Source: Sphaerotilus microaerophilus (GTDB lineage Bacteria; Pseudomonadota; Gammaproteobacteria; Burkholderiales; Burkholderiaceae_C). From it: 64,000 bases of DNA. Location: the NCBI RefSeq assembly GCF_023734135.1, contig NZ_AP025730.1, positions 4,030,001 through 4,094,000 of the forward strand. Reading direction: 5' to 3'. Below the pieces are notes generated by a model. That model saw only the letters and a program-made list of their open reading frames with translations, did not search any database and was not told the DNA's origin. The first letter of the stretch is position 1. Each line of letters begins with the position of its first letter. Positions 17,363 through 25,902 of the stretch are shown here, piece after piece. A program made the position numbers and the translations under genes.

Positions 17363-17857
17363 CGCGGTTCTCCAATCGGGTCAGGAACAGGTACAGGTAG
17401 AGGCCCGGCCGTGTGGCGGGCCGGTGGGGGCGTGAACGCCGCTGCAGCGCAGCGGGTTCCACCTGCCAAGTCGCTTGGGAGCGGGATGTGGTTACAGCGC
17501 GCCGCAAGAAAAATCGCCGGGCCCCCATGCGGCGCAGCAGCGTCGACTGCGCCGTCACGGTTCGGCGCCACGGGCTGTCGCGGTTCCGACAATTCCCACA
17601 TCGCGCCCCAGTGCGTGACCGGGAAGACAACTCCCTTCCACATCAGCGCCTTGCGATTGATTCAGGGTGACCCGGCCTTCGCCTGCCTGCGGAGCCGCTG
17701 CCTGACGCAGGCCCTGCACCACATCGACAAGGCCGGTGCCGTGGTGCCCGCCAAGGCGCTGGTGAAATTCCGCCCCCGCCCCAGGAAGCCCTCACTGGCT
17801 TTTGCCAGCCCCGTCTGTGATAGTTTGCACAGGACGGCGGATTGCCTGGAGCTTGAG
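17363..17857. other. 495-bp divergent intergenic region
   Basis: This gap separates bufA1 from the small membrane protein gene. Apart from the candidate ECF promoter at 17468-17496, I see no gene: the longest frames have no family similarity and no ribosome binding site. The half near 17640-17857 has ordinary coding-like base composition but no supported frame. Confidence 0.5.
17468..17496 (-). promoter_or_regulatory. Candidate ECF-type promoter for the bufferin operon
   Basis: On the minus strand TGTAACC (17496-17490) is followed after 16 bases by CGACTT (17473-17468). The -35 matches the GTAACC element used by ECF sigma factors such as Caulobacter SigF, which controls DUF2282/DUF692 operons there, and the -10 resembles the CGAA-type element in three of four bases. 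It lies 106 bp before the bufA1 ATG. The match was made by eye. Confidence 0.5.
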
Positions 17858-18298
17858 ATGGCGGATTCATCAGCGAAGACACCGTGGCACCTGTGGCTGG
17901 TGGGCACGGTCGCCGTGCTGTTCAACGCCATCGGCGTATTCGACTTCGTGATGAACCAGGTGCAGGGTGCCGACTACCTGGTCAGTGCCGGCATGACGCC
18001 CGAGCAGGTCGCCCACTACCGGCAGATGCCGGGTTGGATGATGGTCGTCTGGGCGGTCGGTGTCTTCGGTGCCTTCCTGGCGTCCGTCCTGCTGCTGCTG
18101 CGCCGCCAGCCGGCGTTCCCCGTCTTTGTCCTGTCGCTGGCGGCCTTCCTGGTCAGCCTGCTCTACAGCTACGTCCTCACCAACGGCGGCGCACTGATGG
18201 GCCTGCAGGGCGCGGTCACCAGTGCCGTCATCGCCGGGCTGCTGGTCCTGTTCAGCGTGTACGCGCGGTCCATGAGCCTGCGGGGCATCCTGCGCTGA
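17858..18298 (+). CDS. Small four-helix membrane protein, function unknown
   Basis: A 146-residue protein with four hydrophobic segments at about residues 8-28, 60-82, 88-112 and 118-140. The opening WHLWLVGTVAVLFNAIGVFD, then MTPEQVAHYRQMPGWMMVVW, is a conserved pattern of uncharacterised bacterial membrane proteins sometimes labelled sugar transporter without evidence. No charged residues in the membrane suggest a catalytic site. The ATG at 17858 is preferred because the first helix begins eight residues later. It stands alone on the plus strand and converges on the flavin monooxygenase gene. Confidence 0.85.
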   Translation: MADSSAKTPWHLWLVGTVAVLFNAIGVFDFVMNQVQGADYLVSAGMTPEQVAHYRQMPGWMMVVWAVGVFGAFLASVLLLLRRQPAFPVFVLSLAAFLVSLLYSYVLTNGGALMGLQGAVTSAVIAGLLVLFSVYARSMSLRGILR

Positions 18299-18394
18299 CG
18301 GGCCCCGCCCCGGCTGACCCGGTGGCAGCGCGTCGGCCGGCAACCTGGCTGGCGCCAGGTTGAACTGCCGGCCGGCCGATTTGACCGCCTCAGG

Positions 18395-20305
18395 TCACCG
18401 CAGGAAACCGGCGAAGAAGGCGGCCAGCTCGTCGAAGGCGTCCAGCGGCAGGATGTGCGCGGTGTACTGGTCCGGGCGGACCACCACCATGCAGCCGCTG
18501 TCGCGGTTGATGCCGCGCAGGTCGAAGATGTCGCCGGCGCCCTTGTGGTCGACGCAGAAGACCTTCTCGTGGTCCTGCAGGCCGAGCTTGCCGGTCTTCG
18601 GCTTGAGCAGCGAGGGCATGTTCTCGTAGGCCAGCTGGTCGAAGGTCTGCTGGAACACGGCGCGCAAATCGATCACCGCATCGATGTCTTCACCGGGGCG
18701 GGTGTACTTGACCACCGGGGAGGCCGGGTTCGTCTCCAGCCAGTCGGCCAGCCGGTGGATCGCCGAGCCCGGCGCCGAGCTATCCGCCTTGCCCGCGAAG
18801 GCGTAGAGGCGCCAGCGGGCGTCGGCCTCGGCGACGTGGCCGAGCTGCATCGGCTTGGCGTCCGACAGGCGCACCACCGGCGCCGAGTGGAAGCGGCGGC
18901 CGATCTCCTCGCCCTTGGCGAGCGCCTGGTGGGTGCCAGCGCCGAAGAGGTAGGAGGTGTCGTACTTGACCGCCGTGCCGCCGGTGAACTCCAGGTTCGC
19001 CTTGAACTGGCGGATGATGCGCGGCTCTTCCCGGCCTTCGCGCTCGGCCCGGGTGGTGGGCGCGGACATGATGCGCGCCCACTCGTGGTCGGTCTCGACC
19101 AGGCGCTTGGCCTCGGTCAGGCGCTCCTTCGAGTAGCTGCGCAGCAGGCTGGCGTCGGCGCGGCCCTGCAGCACGTGCACCAGCTTCCAGCCGAGGTTGA
19201 AGGTGTCCTGCATCGACACGTTCATGCCCTGGCCGGCCTTGGGCGAGTGGGTGTGGCAGGCGTCACCGGCGGTGAAGACGCGCGGGTCGCGGTCACCCTC
19301 CGGGCCTACGTCGTCGAACTTGTCGGTGATGCTGTGGCCGATGTCATAGATCGACCACCAGACGATCTCCTTCACGTCGATCGAGTACGGGCGGATGATG
19401 CGGTTGGCCGCCGCGATCATGTCGTCCTGCGTGAACTTGCGGCTGGCGGCCTTCTCGCCGTCCTTGAGCTTGTCGAGCTCCACGTACATGCGGAACACGT
19501 AACCACCCTCGCGCGGCAGGATCAGCACGTTGCCCTCGTTGGCCGAGGAGATCAGGCACTTCTGCCGCACGTCCGGGAAGTCGGTGTTGGCCAGGATGTC
19601 CATCACGCCCCAGGCCTGGTGCGCGGCGTCACCATGCAGTTCGCCGCCGATGGACTTGCGCACCGCGGAGTGCGCGCCGTCGCAGCCGACCACGTAGTTG
19701 GCGCGCACCGTGCGGGTGGCCCACCAGTTCACGCCGCTGGCGTCCTTGAGCGTCACGGTCACCGGGTGGTCGTCGGTGGTCGCATCCACCGTCAGGCTCA
19801 CGATCTCCCAGCTGTAGTCGGGCTCCAGGCGCGACGGCGAGTTCTTCATCACCTCCAGGAAGAGCTCATGCAGCCGCGCCTGGTTGATCAGGATGTGCGG
19901 CATCTCCGAGCTGTCATCCGCCACGTCCTGCACCCGGCCCACGCGCTTGATATGCTCGGGGTTGGCCGGGTCGGGCATCCAGAAGTTGGTCTGGTTGACC
20001 CAGTAGGTTTCGCGCTTGACCTTGTCGGCAAAACCGAAGGCCTGGAACATCTCCATCGTGCGCGTGTTGATGCCGTCGGCCTTGCCCTTGATGATGTTGG
20101 TGGGCATGCGCTCCACGATCATCGTCTCGATCTCGGGGAACTGCGCCAGCTGCGCAGCCAGGCACAGGCCGGCCGGGCCGGTGCCGGCGATCAGCACATC
20201 CACCTGCTCGGGCAGCGGCTCGTTGATGCCGCGGTTGCGCCGGTTGGGGGCTGCTTCCTTCACGTCCGGGTTGCCGCCGCGGAAGCCATTCTTGTAGAAC
20301 TGCAT
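18395..20305 (-). CDS. mobA: FAD-dependent aromatic hydroxylase, 3-hydroxybenzoate 4-monooxygenase-like
   Basis: A 636-residue class A flavin monooxygenase. The FAD dinucleotide motif is VLIAGTGPAGLCLAAQL (near residue 29), the DG motif VGCDGAHSAVRKSIG (near 210), and the GD motif VFTAGDACHTHSPKAGQGMN (near 345). A thioredoxin-like C-terminal domain extends to the end, as in phenol hydroxylase and MobA. The length and the HILINQARLHELFLEVM segment fit MobA of Comamonas, which converts 3-hydroxybenzoate to protocatechuate with NADPH and O2; other phenol substrates remain possible. AGGAGA precedes the ATG. It is divergent from a MarR regulator, the same arrangement as mobA-mobR. Confidence 0.85.
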   Translation of the reverse strand: MQFYKNGFRGGNPDVKEAAPNRRNRGINEPLPEQVDVLIAGTGPAGLCLAAQLAQFPEIETMIVERMPTNIIKGKADGINTRTMEMFQAFGFADKVKRETYWVNQTNFWMPDPANPEHIKRVGRVQDVADDSSEMPHILINQARLHELFLEVMKNSPSRLEPDYSWEIVSLTVDATTDDHPVTVTLKDASGVNWWATRTVRANYVVGCDGAHSAVRKSIGGELHGDAAHQAWGVMDILANTDFPDVRQKCLISSANEGNVLILPREGGYVFRMYVELDKLKDGEKAASRKFTQDDMIAAANRIIRPYSIDVKEIVWWSIYDIGHSITDKFDDVGPEGDRDPRVFTAGDACHTHSPKAGQGMNVSMQDTFNLGWKLVHVLQGRADASLLRSYSKERLTEAKRLVETDHEWARIMSAPTTRAEREGREEPRIIRQFKANLEFTGGTAVKYDTSYLFGAGTHQALAKGEEIGRRFHSAPVVRLSDAKPMQLGHVAEADARWRLYAFAGKADSSAPGSAIHRLADWLETNPASPVVKYTRPGEDIDAVIDLRAVFQQTFDQLAYENMPSLLKPKTGKLGLQDHEKVFCVDHKGAGDIFDLRGINRDSGCMVVVRPDQYTAHILPLDAFDELAAFFAGFLR

Positions 20306-20360
20306 CACCTGTCTCCTGGGGTTGAACAGCGCCATCGACCACACTCCGGCGCGCCAGCAA

Positions 20361-20389
20361 ATCATACCGATGCATATAATCAGCGTCAA
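20361..20389 (-). promoter_or_regulatory. Sigma-70 promoter of the flavin monooxygenase gene
   Basis: On the minus strand TTGACG (20389-20384), a 17-base spacer and TATGAT (20366-20361) form a near-consensus promoter pointing into the monooxygenase gene. The inverted repeats assigned to the MarR operator cover its -35 box and spacer, so binding there should block RNA polymerase. Confidence 0.7.
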
Positions 20390-20408
20390 TACGATATGTA
20401 TGCTGATT
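20370..20408. promoter_or_regulatory. Probable MarR-family operator
   Basis: Two inverted repeats interlock here. AATCAGC at 20378-20384 pairs perfectly with GCTGATT at 20402-20408. ATGCATAT at 20370-20377 pairs with ATATGTAT at 20394-20401 with one mismatch. The site is AT-rich against its surroundings, lies between the divergent genes and overlaps the monooxygenase promoter. MobR of Comamonas is reported to repress mobA from such an intergenic site with 3-hydroxybenzoate as inducer. Confidence 0.65.
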
Positions 20409-20466
20409 GTTTCCCGCCGGAACCGGCTGGCCTGATCGGCGTTGGCCCTTCAAACGGAGCACATGG

Positions 20467-20886
20467 ATGGACTCACTCGACATGGCCGGGCACCTGATCC
20501 GCCGCCTGCATCAGCAGTCCACCCAGAACTTCGTCCAGCGCACCCAGGCGGCCGGCTTCGACCTGACGCCCATCCAGTTCGCGGCCCTGGACACCATCCA
20601 CGCCCACCCGGCCACGGACCAGGCGCGCGTCGCCGAGACGATTGCCTACGACCGGGCCACCATCGGCGGCGTGATCGACCGGCTGGAGCACAAGGGCTGG
20701 ATCCTCCGCATCGTCAGCGAGCGGGACCGCCGGGCACGCGAGCTGTCGCTGACCGCCGAGGGCGAGCGCGTCCGTACCGCCCTGCTGCCGATCGTGCAGG
20801 ACCTGCAGGACGACATCCTCCAGCCCCTGAGCAACGCCGACCGCGCCTGCTTCCTCAGGCTGGCTCGCCAGCTGGTGCGGGAGTAG
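20467..20886 (+). CDS. mobR: MarR-family transcriptional regulator (MobR-like)
   Basis: A 139-residue winged-helix repressor. The DNA-binding region runs from about residue 36 (LTPIQFAALDTIHAHPATDQ) through ARVAETIAYDRATIGGVIDR (recognition helix) to the wing RIVSERDRRARELSLTAEG. Dimerisation helices are at both ends. The ATG at 20467 places the first helix as in MarR proteins. It is divergent from the flavin monooxygenase, with an operator in between, so it most likely represses that gene and perhaps itself, and is released by an aromatic acid. The ligand is inferred from the MobR precedent. Confidence 0.87.
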   Translation: MDSLDMAGHLIRRLHQQSTQNFVQRTQAAGFDLTPIQFAALDTIHAHPATDQARVAETIAYDRATIGGVIDRLEHKGWILRIVSERDRRARELSLTAEGERVRTALLPIVQDLQDDILQPLSNADRACFLRLARQLVRE

Positions 20887-21179
20887 CGGGATCTGGGTGG
20901 CACCTTGGGGGCGGTGGGCGGGCCTGACGACCCTTGCGCAGGTCACCGATGGAAACGAAGGCAGTGGAGGAAGAAGACATCGCAGGCTCCGGTCGTTTCA
21001 CCGCGGCGGCCCGGGCCGGCCACCACAGCGAGTTGGGCGTTGCGATCTCCACTGCGAGACGCGTGCCAACCTCCGGAACCTGAAAAATATCTACCGAATC
21101 AAGGACCTGGCGCTTCTGGACGAATTCCGCCGGACCGCCTCGGATGTCCGGACCCCGACAAATGCGACAGTGGGCCCCG

Positions 21180-22652
21180 TCAGCCCAGGTCCATCGCCAC
21201 CGACTTCAGCTCGGTATAGCTCTCCACCCCTTCGCGGCCGTTCTCGCGGCCCCAACCGGAGAGCTTGACGCCGCCGAAGGGCATCGCGAAATCAGGCGCC
21301 ACCGCGGCGTTGACGCGCACCACGCCGCTGCGGATCTTGCGCACCAGGCGGTGGGCGCGGCCGAGGTCGCGGGTCCATATCGAGGCCGACAGCCCGTAGG
21401 CGCTGTCGTTGCCCCGGGCGGCGAGCTGCTCGACCGTTTCCTCGTCGTCGAAGACGAAGGTGCTGAGCACCGGGCCGAAGATCTCCTCGCGCACCATCGT
21501 CATGTCGGCGCGGGTGTTCACCATCACGGTCGGCTGGACGAAGAAGCCGGGGCCGTCCAGCGCCGCGCCGCCGGCCAGGACCTCGGCGCCCTGTTCGCGC
21601 CCGCCGTCGATATAGGCCAGCACACGTTCCCGTTGGCGTGCGGAGATCAGCGGGCCCATCTCGGCGTCGGGCGCCAGGCCAGGGGCGACACGCAGGCGGC
21701 GGGCGCGCTCGGCAATGCCTTCGAAGACGCGGTCGGCCACCGCGCGGTGCACGAACAGCCGCGAACCCGCCGCGCAGACCTGGCCGCTGTTGGCGAAGAT
21801 GCCGCGCGCTGCGGCGTCGGTGGCGCGCTCCAGGTCGGCGTCGGCAAAGATGAAGACGGGGCTCTTGCCACCCAGTTCCAGCGACAGGCGCTTGAGGTTG
21901 CCGGCGGCCGAGGCCAGGATGCGCTGGCCCACCGCGGTGGAGCCGGTGAAGGAGATCTTGTCCACGCCGGGGTGGTCCACCAGGGCCTGCCCGGCTGTCG
22001 TGCCCAGGCCGGTGACGATGTTGACCACGCCGGGTGGAAAGCCGGCCTCGATGACCAGCTCACCCAGGCGCACCGCCGTCAGTGGCGTCAGCTCGGCGGG
22101 CTTGAGCAGCACGGTGCAGCCCGCGGCGAGCGCCGGGGCGATCTTGCCCACCGCCATCGGCAGCGGCACGTTCCAGGGCACGATCAGGCCGGCCACGCCC
22201 ACCGGCTCGCGCAGGGTGTAGGCATGCCAATGGCCGGGCAGCGACACGTCGCGCGTCGCGCCTTCCAGCTTGGTGGCCCAGCCGGCGTGGTAGCGCAGGC
22301 TTTCCGCGGACAGGCCGACGTCGAACATCCGGGCGATCTTCAGCGGCTTGCCGGTATTGAGCACCTCCAGCAGGGCCAGCTCGTCGGCATGGGCGTCGAT
22401 CAGCTCGGCCAGCCGCCACAGCAGGCGCTGGCGGCCGGCGGGCGGCATCTTCGACCAGGGGCCGGACTCGAAGGCGCGGCGCGCGGCAGCCACGGCGGCG
22501 TCGATGTCGGCCGCCTCGCCCGCCGCGGCCTGCGCGAAGACCTCGCCGGTGCTGGGATTGGTGACGGGCAGCGTGGCGCCGCTGGCGGCGTCGTGCCACT
22601 GGCCGTCGATCAGGCAACGCAGCGGGCGGTTGAGCAGGTCAGGCATCGTCAT
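21180..22652 (-). CDS. NAD(P)-dependent aldehyde dehydrogenase
   Basis: A 490-residue member of the aldehyde dehydrogenase superfamily, closest in pattern to betaine aldehyde/phenylacetaldehyde-type enzymes. The cofactor fold shows PWNVPLPMAVGKIAPALAAG and FTGSTAVGQRI, the catalytic Glu is in LELGGKSP and the nucleophilic Cys in FANSGQVCAAGSRLFV. AGGAG precedes the ATG at 22652; another start six bases downstream is possible. It is the last gene of the long minus-strand run and probably oxidises the aldehyde made by the GMC oxidoreductase upstream to an acid. The repeat element at 22671-22756 separates the two genes. Confidence 0.93.
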   Translation of the reverse strand: MTMPDLLNRPLRCLIDGQWHDAASGATLPVTNPSTGEVFAQAAAGEAADIDAAVAAARRAFESGPWSKMPPAGRQRLLWRLAELIDAHADELALLEVLNTGKPLKIARMFDVGLSAESLRYHAGWATKLEGATRDVSLPGHWHAYTLREPVGVAGLIVPWNVPLPMAVGKIAPALAAGCTVLLKPAELTPLTAVRLGELVIEAGFPPGVVNIVTGLGTTAGQALVDHPGVDKISFTGSTAVGQRILASAAGNLKRLSLELGGKSPVFIFADADLERATDAAARGIFANSGQVCAAGSRLFVHRAVADRVFEGIAERARRLRVAPGLAPDAEMGPLISARQRERVLAYIDGGREQGAEVLAGGAALDGPGFFVQPTVMVNTRADMTMVREEIFGPVLSTFVFDDEETVEQLAARGNDSAYGLSASIWTRDLGRAHRLVRKIRSGVVRVNAAVAPDFAMPFGGVKLSGWGRENGREGVESYTELKSVAMDLG

Positions 22653-22670
22653 CACAGCTCCTGGCATTCG

Positions 22671-22756
22671 CCCCCCTTTGAAAAAGGGGGGTTGGGGGGA
22701 TTTGCGGTCGGCGAGAGGGGAGAAATCCCCCCCGACCCCCCTTTCTCAAAGGGGGG
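22671..22756. repeat. Long imperfect inverted repeat with G/C-run arms
   Basis: The left arm (22671-22703) begins CCCCCCTTTGAAAAAGGGG and the right arm (22723-22756) is its near-perfect reverse complement, with a 19-base centre. Each arm is itself a small hairpin of C-run, TTTGA(A/G)AAA and G-run. Elements of this appearance are dispersed intergenic repeats in many bacteria. The right arm runs into the 3' end of the GMC oxidoreductase gene and supplies its last codons and stop. Confidence 0.85.
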
Positions 22757-24422
22757 AGGAAGGCAGATTGGCGGGTGGCAGGCTGCGGCCGAGGATCAGG
22801 TCAGCGGCCTTCTCCCCGATCATCAGCGTGGCCGCGTTGGTGTTGCCGCCAACGATGCTGGGCATCACCGACGCATCCACCACGCGCAGCCCGGCCACGC
22901 CGTGAACGCGCAGTTGCGGGTCGACCACCGCGCCCGGGCTCCTGGCCAGGTCACCCATCGCGCAGGTGCCCACCGGGTGGTGGGTGATGCCGCCGAGCTG
23001 GCGGATGGCGGCGTCGAGCGCCTCGTCGCTGTCCAGGCCTGCGCCGGGAATGGTCTCGCGGTCAATCAGCGCGGCCTGCGGCAGCTGGCGGTAGATGGCG
23101 CGGGCGGCGCGGAGGCCCTCGCGCATGCTGACGAGGTCGTCCGGGTGGCTGAAGAGGTTCAGCGCGATGCGCGGTGCGTCCGCCGGGTCGGGCGAGCGCA
23201 GGCTCACGCGCCCGCGGCTCTTGGCGTAGAGCTGGCAGACGGTGATGTAGAAGCAATGCTCCTGCTCGTTCACCACGCCCGGGAACCACAGGCGCGCGTC
23301 GATGCGCACCGGGTTGCACAGCAGCTGGATGTCCGGGCGGTCGAGCTGCGGCTGGCTCTTCAGCAGCACGGTGCCCGAGCAGATCTGCGTCGCGAACGGC
23401 CCCGAACCGGTGAAGGCCCAGCGCAGCACGTTCATCACGGCGCGGTCAAAGCGCAGCTGGCTCAGGAAGGTCACCGGCGCATTGGCGCGGAACTGCAGCG
23501 GCATGCGCGGGTGCTCGATCAGGTTGGCACCCACGCCGCTCAGGTCCCGCTGTACCGAAATGCCCAGCGCCTGCAGCTCAGCCGCGGGGCCGATGCCCGA
23601 GAGCATCAGCAGCTGGGGTGAGCCGTAGGCGCCGCCGCAGAGGATCACCTCGCGGGCCGCACGCAGGCGCCGGCGCTGGCCGTCCTGCAGGAATTCCACC
23701 CCCACCGCCCGGCCGCCTTCGAAGATCACACGCTGCACCTGGGCGTGGCTGAAGGTCTGCAGATGGGGCCGCTGCAGCGCCGGGTGCAGGTAGGCGCGCG
23801 CGCTGCTGTGGCGCCGGCCGCGCCGGTCGATGGCCACCTCGCCGCGGGCGATGCCGTCGTGGTGCTCGCCGTCGTAGTCGTCGTTGGCGCGGTGGCCGGC
23901 GCGCTCGGCCGCCTCACGCAGCGGCTCGGCCAGCAGGCGGCGGGTGTCCACCGGGTTGACCTGCAGCGGGCCGTCGCCGCCGTGGTAGGGGCCGTTGCCG
24001 CGCCAGCTCGTCTCGCTGCGGCGGAAGTAGGGCAGCACCTCGGCATAGCTCCAGCCGCTGCAGCCGGCGGCCGCCCAGTCGTCGAAATCCCGCCGGTGGC
24101 CGCGGATGTGGAACATGCCGTTGATCGACGAAGAGCCGCCCCAGAGGCGCCCGCGCGGGATGGGGATGCGCCGGCCGTTCATCGCCGGCTCGGGCTCGCT
24201 CTGGAACTGCCAGGTCAGCGCCGGGTTCTGCAGCGCCTTCAGGAAGCCCATCGGCATGCGCACGTACGGGTGCCGGTCCGGGCCGCCGGCCTCAACCAGC
24301 GCCACGCGGTGGGCGGGGTCGGCGCTCAGGCGGTTGGCCAGCACGCAGCCGGCGGTGCCGGCGCCGACGATGACGAAGTCGGCTTCGGCGTCCCAGCGGG
24401 TCGGGTCAGCGGAGGTGGGCAT
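22746..24422 (-). CDS. GMC-family FAD-dependent alcohol oxidoreductase
   Basis: A 558-residue glucose-methanol-choline oxidoreductase. The FAD motif is DFVIVGAGTAGCVLANRLS (from residue 14), GMC signature 1 is GRLWGGSSSINGMFHIRG, signature 2 is GAYGSPQLLMLSGIGP, and the catalytic His region is THHPVGTCAMG, with GGNTNAATLMIGEKAAD near the end. Such enzymes oxidise primary alcohols, including choline, polyethylene glycol and long-chain or aromatic alcohols. The aldehyde dehydrogenase next to it would take the product onward. The final residues SPL and the stop are encoded by an adjacent repeat element, so the original C-terminus may have been altered. Confidence 0.92.
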   Translation of the reverse strand: MPTSADPTRWDAEADFVIVGAGTAGCVLANRLSADPAHRVALVEAGGPDRHPYVRMPMGFLKALQNPALTWQFQSEPEPAMNGRRIPIPRGRLWGGSSSINGMFHIRGHRRDFDDWAAAGCSGWSYAEVLPYFRRSETSWRGNGPYHGGDGPLQVNPVDTRRLLAEPLREAAERAGHRANDDYDGEHHDGIARGEVAIDRRGRRHSSARAYLHPALQRPHLQTFSHAQVQRVIFEGGRAVGVEFLQDGQRRRLRAAREVILCGGAYGSPQLLMLSGIGPAAELQALGISVQRDLSGVGANLIEHPRMPLQFRANAPVTFLSQLRFDRAVMNVLRWAFTGSGPFATQICSGTVLLKSQPQLDRPDIQLLCNPVRIDARLWFPGVVNEQEHCFYITVCQLYAKSRGRVSLRSPDPADAPRIALNLFSHPDDLVSMREGLRAARAIYRQLPQAALIDRETIPGAGLDSDEALDAAIRQLGGITHHPVGTCAMGDLARSPGAVVDPQLRVHGVAGLRVVDASVMPSIVGGNTNAATLMIGEKAADLILGRSLPPANLPSSPL

Positions 24423-24452
24423 GGTGGACCTGATGGATCTGGCAAGAACGGG

Positions 24453-25247
24453 TCAGCGACCCTGGAACACGGGCGGGCGCTTCTCGGCCCAGGCACGGGC
24501 GCCCTCCTTCAGGTCCTCGGAGGCGGCGGCGCGGGCGATGTCGGCCGCCGCCTCGGCCACGTCGAGCGTGCCGCGGGCCAGCCGGTTGAGGTTCTTCTTC
24601 ATCGCCAGCAGGGCCAGCGGCGCCAAGCCGGCCAGCTGGGTGCAGAAGGCCTCCACCTCGTAGGCCAGCTCGGCAGCGGGAACCACCCGGTCCAGCATGC
24701 CGGTGGCGAGCATGGCCGGGGCGTCGAAGGTCTCGGCGGTCAGCATCACGCGCTTGGCGGCCTGCAGGCCCAGCCGCGCCACGTAACGCTCCAGGCCGCC
24801 CAGGTAGTAGTGCAGCCCCAGGCGGGCCGCCGGCACGCGCCATTCGCTGGCCGGCGTGCCGAGGCGGAAGTCGCAGGCCAGCGCCAGGTCGGTGGCGCCG
24901 CCGTAGATGCCGCCCTGGATCGCTGCCACCGTCACCGGCCGGGCGTTCTCCAGCGCCTCGGCCAGCGCCTCGAAGCGCGCGCCGGCGGCCTCGCCCCCGC
25001 CGTCGACGCGGGCGATGTTGAAGCCGCTGCAGAAGTGCCGGCCCTCGGCCTGCAGCCGCAGCACCAGCACCTCGTCGCGGGCGTTGACGGTGGCCAGGTG
25101 CTCGCCCAGCGCGGCGAGGTCCTCCAGCTCCAGGCGGTTGGCTACCTTGGGGCGGCGCAGCGTGATCGTGGCGATGTGGCCGTCGATGGCCAGCGACGGC
25201 AGGCCGGCCGCGATGTCCAGCGATACAGCAGAGTCAGCGCCAGCCAT
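24453..25247 (-). CDS. Enoyl-CoA hydratase/isomerase (crotonase family)
   Basis: A 264-residue crotonase-fold protein. The oxyanion-hole segments are GRHFCSGFNIARVDGG near residue 69 and IQGGIYGGATDLALACDFRL near residue 110. A Glu in SEWRVPAARLGLHYYLGGLE occupies a typical catalytic position. It should hydrate or isomerise a 2-enoyl-CoA in the beta-oxidation branch of the cluster. The ATG is 14 bases inside the upstream RraA-family gene, so translation is coupled. A second crotonase in the plus-strand run is distinct in sequence, so the two probably act on different intermediates. Confidence 0.88.
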   Translation of the reverse strand: MAGADSAVSLDIAAGLPSLAIDGHIATITLRRPKVANRLELEDLAALGEHLATVNARDEVLVLRLQAEGRHFCSGFNIARVDGGGEAAGARFEALAEALENARPVTVAAIQGGIYGGATDLALACDFRLGTPASEWRVPAARLGLHYYLGGLERYVARLGLQAAKRVMLTAETFDAPAMLATGMLDRVVPAAELAYEVEAFCTQLAGLAPLALLAMKKNLNRLARGTLDVAEAAADIARAAASEDLKEGARAWAEKRPPVFQGR

Positions 25248-25902
25248 AGACGTCCAAGGTCGATTCGCCAGCGCGCAGGCGGGCCAGGATGGCGGCCTCG
25301 TCGGCCTCGCGCTTCACCGACTTCTCGATCACCTCGGCCGCCCGCTCTCGCGGGATCGCCACCACGCCATCGGCATCACCCACGATCAGGTCGCCACCGT
25401 CGACGGTGACCTCACCCAGGCGGATCGGGTGGTTGATCCAGCCGGGTGCGCCGAAGTCCTTGCCGGTGCCGCGGATGCACAGGCCGCGGGCGAACACCGG
25501 GAAGCCCATCGCCGCCAGCAGCGCCGCATCACGCACGCAGCCGTCGATCACCAGGCCGGCCAAGCCGCGCGCCTGCGCCATCGTGGCCATGATCTCGCCC
25601 CAGTAGCCGTGCTCGTGCACGCCGCTGGCGTAGACCACCATCACGTCGCCGGGGCGAGCCACGTCCAGCGCGCGGTGCAGCCAGAGGTTGTCGCCGCCGG
25701 GCGAGTGCACCGTCAGCGCCGCGCCGCACACGCGCATGCCCGGGGCGATGGGCTTCAACGCGGAAGGCAGCGCGCCGATCTTGCCGCCCGCCTCGTGCAG
25801 GGTGGCGGTGGGCAGCGTGCGTGCCGCCGCCACGAGGTCCTCACCGACCCGCGGCGCGTCGGCGCGGGTGGTCGAATGCCAGTCGAAACGCAGGCTCATC
25901 AT
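25234..25902 (-). CDS. RraA-family protein 1 (4-carboxy-4-hydroxy-2-oxoadipate aldolase-like)
   Basis: A 222-residue protein of the RraA/CHA-aldolase family. The conserved GxxxxxxDGCVRD motif is seen as LAGLVIDGCVRDAAL, where Arg and Asp hold pyruvate and the divalent metal in LigK/ProA-type aldolases. The HGYWGEIMATMAQARG and GDLIVGDADGVVAIP segments also fit. Such aldolases split 4-carboxy-4-hydroxy-2-oxoadipate into pyruvate and oxaloacetate at the end of protocatechuate 4,5-cleavage. It is the last of three tandem paralogues. Its ATG overlaps the stop of the second by four bases. Which paralogue is the aldolase cannot be decided by eye. Confidence 0.85.
   Translation of the reverse strand: MMSLRFDWHSTTRADAPRVGEDLVAAARTLPTATLHEAGGKIGALPSALKPIAPGMRVCGAALTVHSPGGDNLWLHRALDVARPGDVMVVYASGVHEHGYWGEIMATMAQARGLAGLVIDGCVRDAALLAAMGFPVFARGLCIRGTGKDFGAPGWINHPIRLGEVTVDGGDLIVGDADGVVAIPRERAAEVIEKSVKREADEAAILARLRAGESTLDVYGWR

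Noticed and set aside
17359..17643. A 94-codon minus-strand frame upstream of bufA1
   Set aside because: It covers the probable promoter of the bufferin operon and has no ribosome binding site or similarity.
18455..20497. A 680-codon frame opposite the flavin monooxygenase
   Set aside because: The minus-strand product has all three flavin monooxygenase motifs. The plus-strand product is rich in His, Arg and Val, as usual for antisense frames of GC-rich genes.
21144..23621. An 825-codon plus-strand frame across the aldehyde dehydrogenase and GMC genes
   Set aside because: It runs antisense to two well-supported enzymes and only reads through the repeat at 22671-22756 by chance. The PPFEKGG-like peptide there comes from the repeat.
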